Under the pieces are notes generated by a model that was given only the letters and a program-made list of their open reading frames with translations, ran no database searches and had not been told where the DNA came from. Shown piece by piece: positions 6,315-8,857 of a stretch of 8,857 nucleotides of DNA. Source of the stretch: an uncultured bacterium (GTDB lineage: Bacteria > Bacteroidota > Bacteroidia > Bacteroidales > Paludibacteraceae). Position 1 is the stretch's first letter, and each line of letters begins with the position of its first letter. A program made the translations under genes and the position numbers. Where the stretch lies: contig CAMTOX010000059.1 in assembly GCA_947074225.1 (NCBI GenBank), positions 1 through 8,857 of the forward strand, written 5' to 3'.

Positions 6315-8195
6315 ATGAAATATAGAATAACAAAAAACACCAAAATTATATGCGCTCTTTTATTTATTAATACTCTTTATTGCAAAGCCGAAGCCTTTAA
6401 TCGCGACTCTCTGAACATACCAGAAGTGGTTGTAACCGGAAGTCGCAATGAGGTAGATATTCGTCATCTTCCAATGAACGTCAGTACTATTAACGAATCG
6501 CAAATTGAAAAAAGAGAAGAACAATCACTACTACCGCTATTAGTAGAACAAGTTCCAAGTCTGTTTATAACATCAAGAGGAGTTATGGGCTATGGCGTAT
6601 CGACGGGTAGTTCCGGAGGAATGACCATGAGAGGCATTGGCGGAAGTCCTACAATAGGTATGTTAGTGCTTATTGATGGGCACCCCCAATATATGGGACT
6701 CATGGGGCACCCTATTGCCGATGCCTACCAATCTATGCTTGCACAACGGGTAGAGGTAGTTAGAGGCCCGGCATCTGTACTTTACGGCTCTAATGCCATG
6801 GGAGGTGTTATCAACATATTGACCAAACAACAGAAAGATAATGGCTTTAAGGGTCATATTAAAGCAAGCTATGGCTCATACAACACTGTAAACAGCGATG
6901 CAACTTTACGCTACCGTTATAAAGGTTTCTCGGCCTTAGCTTCAGGAAGCTATAACCGAACAGATGGACATAGACCTAATATGGAGTTTGAACAATATGG
7001 AGGTTTTGCCAAAGCAGGATATGAATTCAATAAGCATTGGAATCTATTTGCCGACGTAAACATTACTCATTTTAATGCACAAAACCCAGGAACAATATCA
7101 CGACCTATATATCAAAACGATTCGCACATTACACGTGGCATGGCCTCTATTTCGCTCGAAAATAGTTATCAAAGAACCTCTGGAGCTTTTAAAGCATTTT
7201 ATAATTGGGGACGACATATCATTAACGATGGCTATTACGAGGGAGGAGTTCCCAGAGATTATCTCTTTAATTCGCAAGACCTAATGTTGGGTATCAATTG
7301 GTATCAGAGTGTCATATTATGGCAAGGGAGTCGTGTTACGGCAGGAGTAGACTATCAACACTTTGGTGGCATAGCGTGGAACAGCTATATAGATGGTAGT
7401 GAGAATCAAATTATTGATAAATCGCTATATAATATCGCCGGTTATATTGATTACCGACAGAGCATAGCAAATATTATAACATTAAATGCCGGTCTACGTT
7501 TTGATCACCATTCGGTTACAGGAAACCATTGGATACCGCAATTCGGAGCCTCTATTTATCCAATTCAAACCGGAGAGATAAAACTTATTGCAAGTCGCGG
7601 ATTTAGAAATCCTACTATTCGCGAAATGTATATGTTCCCACCCCAAAACCCAAACCTGCAACCAGAGAGCTTGTGGAATTACGACATCTCTTGGACACAA
7701 CGCTTGTTTAAAGGGAGTTTCATGTATGGCGTGAATCTATACTATATCAACGGAAAGAATATGATTCAGACAGTTCCTGTCGACGGACGCATGATGAACA
7801 TTAACACTGGAGCTATTAAAAACTATGGCATTGAACTTCAAAGTGCACTCCACTTCTTGAAGATGTTTACCTTAAATGCCAACTATAGTTGGTTACACAT
7901 GGAGAATCCTATCCTAGCATCGCCCGAACATAAACTCTATGTAGGGTTAGATTTTGAGAAAGGAAGGTGGTTTGCCTCAACAGGAGTTCAATATATTAAT
8001 GGCCTTTACACTGCTTTAGATCCACAAGAAAGAGAGCAATTTGTGCTTTGGAATATTAGAGGTAGCTTTGCTGCAACAAAGTGGCTAGAACTCTTTGTGA
8101 AAGCTGAGAACCTTTTAAACCAGCAATACGAAATCAACAAAGGTTTCCCAATGCCAGGTATCACTGCTATGGGAGGAGTAAAATTTAAATTTTAA
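6315..8195 (+). CDS. TonB-dependent outer-membrane receptor
   Basis: A 626-residue TonB-dependent receptor for active uptake across the outer membrane. A signal peptide covers about residues 1-27 (ending near KAEA). IPEVVVTGSR (35-44) contains a TonB-box-like stretch. The plug domain runs to about 170 and shows typical segments: LLPLLVEQVPSLFITSRG (72-89), the metal/ligand-facing GHPQYMGLMGHP (122-133), RVEVVRGPASVLYGSNAMGG (145-164) and VINILT (165-170). The remainder is a 22-strand-type barrel ending in KFKF, with the terminal aromatic residue recognised by the outer-membrane assembly machinery. It lacks the N-terminal carboxypeptidase-like domain and SusD partner of glycan systems, so it belongs to the BtuB/FepA-like group for small ligands such as metal complexes, cofactors or siderophores. 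No Fur box or cobalamin riboswitch is visible upstream. It sits between an unrecognised exported protein and the S component (18 bp gap), which suggests all three handle the same ligand. Confidence 0.93.
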   Translation: MKYRITKNTKIICALLFINTLYCKAEAFNRDSLNIPEVVVTGSRNEVDIRHLPMNVSTINESQIEKREEQSLLPLLVEQVPSLFITSRGVMGYGVSTGSSGGMTMRGIGGSPTIGMLVLIDGHPQYMGLMGHPIADAYQSMLAQRVEVVRGPASVLYGSNAMGGVINILTKQQKDNGFKGHIKASYGSYNTVNSDATLRYRYKGFSALASGSYNRTDGHRPNMEFEQYGGFAKAGYEFNKHWNLFADVNITHFNAQNPGTISRPIYQNDSHITRGMASISLENSYQRTSGAFKAFYNWGRHIINDGYYEGGVPRDYLFNSQDLMLGINWYQSVILWQGSRVTAGVDYQHFGGIAWNSYIDGSENQIIDKSLYNIAGYIDYRQSIANIITLNAGLRFDHHSVTGNHWIPQFGASIYPIQTGEIKLIASRGFRNPTIREMYMFPPQNPNLQPESLWNYDISWTQRLFKGSFMYGVNLYYINGKNMIQTVPVDGRMMNINTGAIKNYGIELQSALHFLKMFTLNANYSWLHMENPILASPEHKLYVGLDFEKGRWFASTGVQYINGLYTALDPQEREQFVLWNIRGSFAATKWLELFVKAENLLNQQYEINKGFPMPGITAMGGVKFKF

Positions 8196-8213
8196 AACAA
8201 AAATAACACAATT

Positions 8214-8780
8214 ATGAGTACAACAACATTGAAACTTTATGCGCTTAATTACACCAACTGGAAAAGCTATTTACTAGCATTTGCATTTGTAGCTGGCAAT
8301 ATTGTATTACCGCAAATAGCACATTTAGTGCCTCAAGGAGGTTTCATATTCCTACCCATCTACTTTTTCACTTTAGTAGCAGCCTATAAATATGGTTGGA
8401 AAGTAGGTTTATTAACCGCTATATTATCGCCTATCATTAACCATCTGTTATTTGGCATGCCACCTTTGGCTGTGCTTCCTGCCATACTTACTAAATCTAT
8501 TTTCTTAGCTCTCTCGGCAGGTTTTGCAGCTCATTATTTCAGAAAACTATCGCTTGGCATTTTGGTGTTGGTAGTATTAAGTTATCAAATCTTCGGCACA
8601 CTCGTAGAATGGGCTTTAATAAAAGATTTTATAGTAGCTGTACAAGACTTCCGCATTGGAATACCAGGTATGTTATTACAAGTATTTGGAGGGTATGCTA
8701 TTATCAAATACTTATTACGAAACTACAATATCAACAACCAGTTCTCTTTTGGTTTACAAACAATTAACCATATATTTTGA
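8214..8780 (+). CDS. ECF transporter S-component-like membrane protein
   Basis: A 188-residue protein with about six membrane helices (near 16-34, 43-59, 61-80, 85-107, 113-133 and 150-168), the size and layout of substrate-binding S components of energy-coupling factor importers. VPQGGFIFLPIYFF (39-52) and the LSPIINHLLFGMPPLAVLP segment (71-89) resemble a broad class of S components whose substrates are vitamins or related small molecules. It does not look like the riboflavin RibU type or BioY as I remember them. No EcfA ATPase or EcfT scaffold gene is present in the window, so it would need shared modules encoded elsewhere (group II ECF arrangement). As the last gene of the operon, directly after the outer-membrane receptor, it is likely the inner-membrane step for the same ligand. 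The S-component call is moderately strong; the substrate is unknown. Confidence 0.75.
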   Translation: MSTTTLKLYALNYTNWKSYLLAFAFVAGNIVLPQIAHLVPQGGFIFLPIYFFTLVAAYKYGWKVGLLTAILSPIINHLLFGMPPLAVLPAILTKSIFLALSAGFAAHYFRKLSLGILVLVVLSYQIFGTLVEWALIKDFIVAVQDFRIGIPGMLLQVFGGYAIIKYLLRNYNINNQFSFGLQTINHIF

Positions 8781-8803
8781 GAGAGAAATAAAAATTAAAT
8801 GCT

Positions 8804-8811
8804 TATATTTG
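8804..8811 (+). promoter_or_regulatory. Candidate promoter for the next gene
   Basis: TATATTTG fits the Bacteroidota -7 consensus TAnnTTTG, 24 bp after the last stop codon. The nearest TTTG (8776-8779) is 24 nt upstream, slightly far for a -33 element. It probably serves a gene starting beyond the window. Confidence 0.35.
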
Positions 8812-8815
8812 CGCT

Positions 8816-8844
8816 TTGAGAATCTGCAACATAACGATTCTTAA
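8816..8844 (+). other. Hairpin in the putative leader of the next gene
   Basis: TTGAGAATC (8816-8824) pairs with GATTCTTAA (8836-8844), 9 bp with one G-T pair, around an 11-nt loop. It is not followed by a T-run within the window (the next bases are TGCCAATATATTT), so it is not a clear terminator. It could be a leader structure or an operator. Confidence 0.35.
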
Positions 8845-8857
8845 TGCCAATATATTT

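Noticed and set aside
8656..8844. Plus-strand frame of 62 codons extending past the S component
   Set aside because: Most of it overlaps the S-component gene in another frame, and its sequence is low in information and unlike a real protein. The TATATTTG element inside it suggests non-coding DNA.

Overview
The window (8,857 bp, clearly AT-rich) looks like chromosome from a bacterium of the phylum Bacteroidota, probably an anaerobe of the order Bacteroidales. This rests on three things: TAnnTTTG-type promoter elements rather than TATAAT boxes, start codons that follow A-rich stretches without Shine-Dalgarno sequences, and Bacteroidota-style TonB-dependent receptor, flavodoxin and ferredoxin proteins. 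Genus and species cannot be read from the sequence. All nine genes I accept lie on the + strand. I see no rRNA, tRNA, CRISPR array, insertion sequence or other mobile element.

Left part (1-1481): a flavodoxin-like protein (77-679) and a RibD/dihydrofolate-reductase-type reductase (687-1412), 7 bp apart, followed by a strong intrinsic terminator (1443-1481). The flavodoxin has no in-frame ATG. An ATG at 37 would give it a complete signal peptide only if one base were removed from an A6 run, so the 5' end is either frameshifted or starts at TTG.

Non-coding gap (1413-1739): the terminator, two candidate Bacteroidota promoters (near 1551-1583 and 1681-1688), and inverted-repeat sequences that could be operators.

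Main part (1740-8780): seven close-packed genes, with gaps of 16, 5, 22, -4, 36 and 18 bp, that read as one operon. They encode a Tat-exported aldo/keto reductase with two C-terminal [4Fe-4S] motifs, an exported flavodoxin, a membrane polyferredoxin that looks like NapH fused to a NapG-like ferredoxin through an internal twin-arginine motif, a DUF1893 protein, a membrane-anchored or exported protein I do not recognise, a TonB-dependent outer-membrane receptor, and an ECF-type S component (inner-membrane substrate-binding subunit).

Together the operon suggests a route in which a small ligand enters the periplasm through the receptor, is reduced there by the Fe-S aldo/keto reductase with electrons passed through the polyferredoxin and flavodoxin, and is taken into the cytoplasm by the S component with ATPase subunits encoded elsewhere. 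The families are known. The combined system, its substrate and the two poorly known members are not characterised to my knowledge, and this is the best candidate for new biology in the window. The right edge (8781-8857) holds a further promoter-like element and a hairpin, probably the leader of the next gene.
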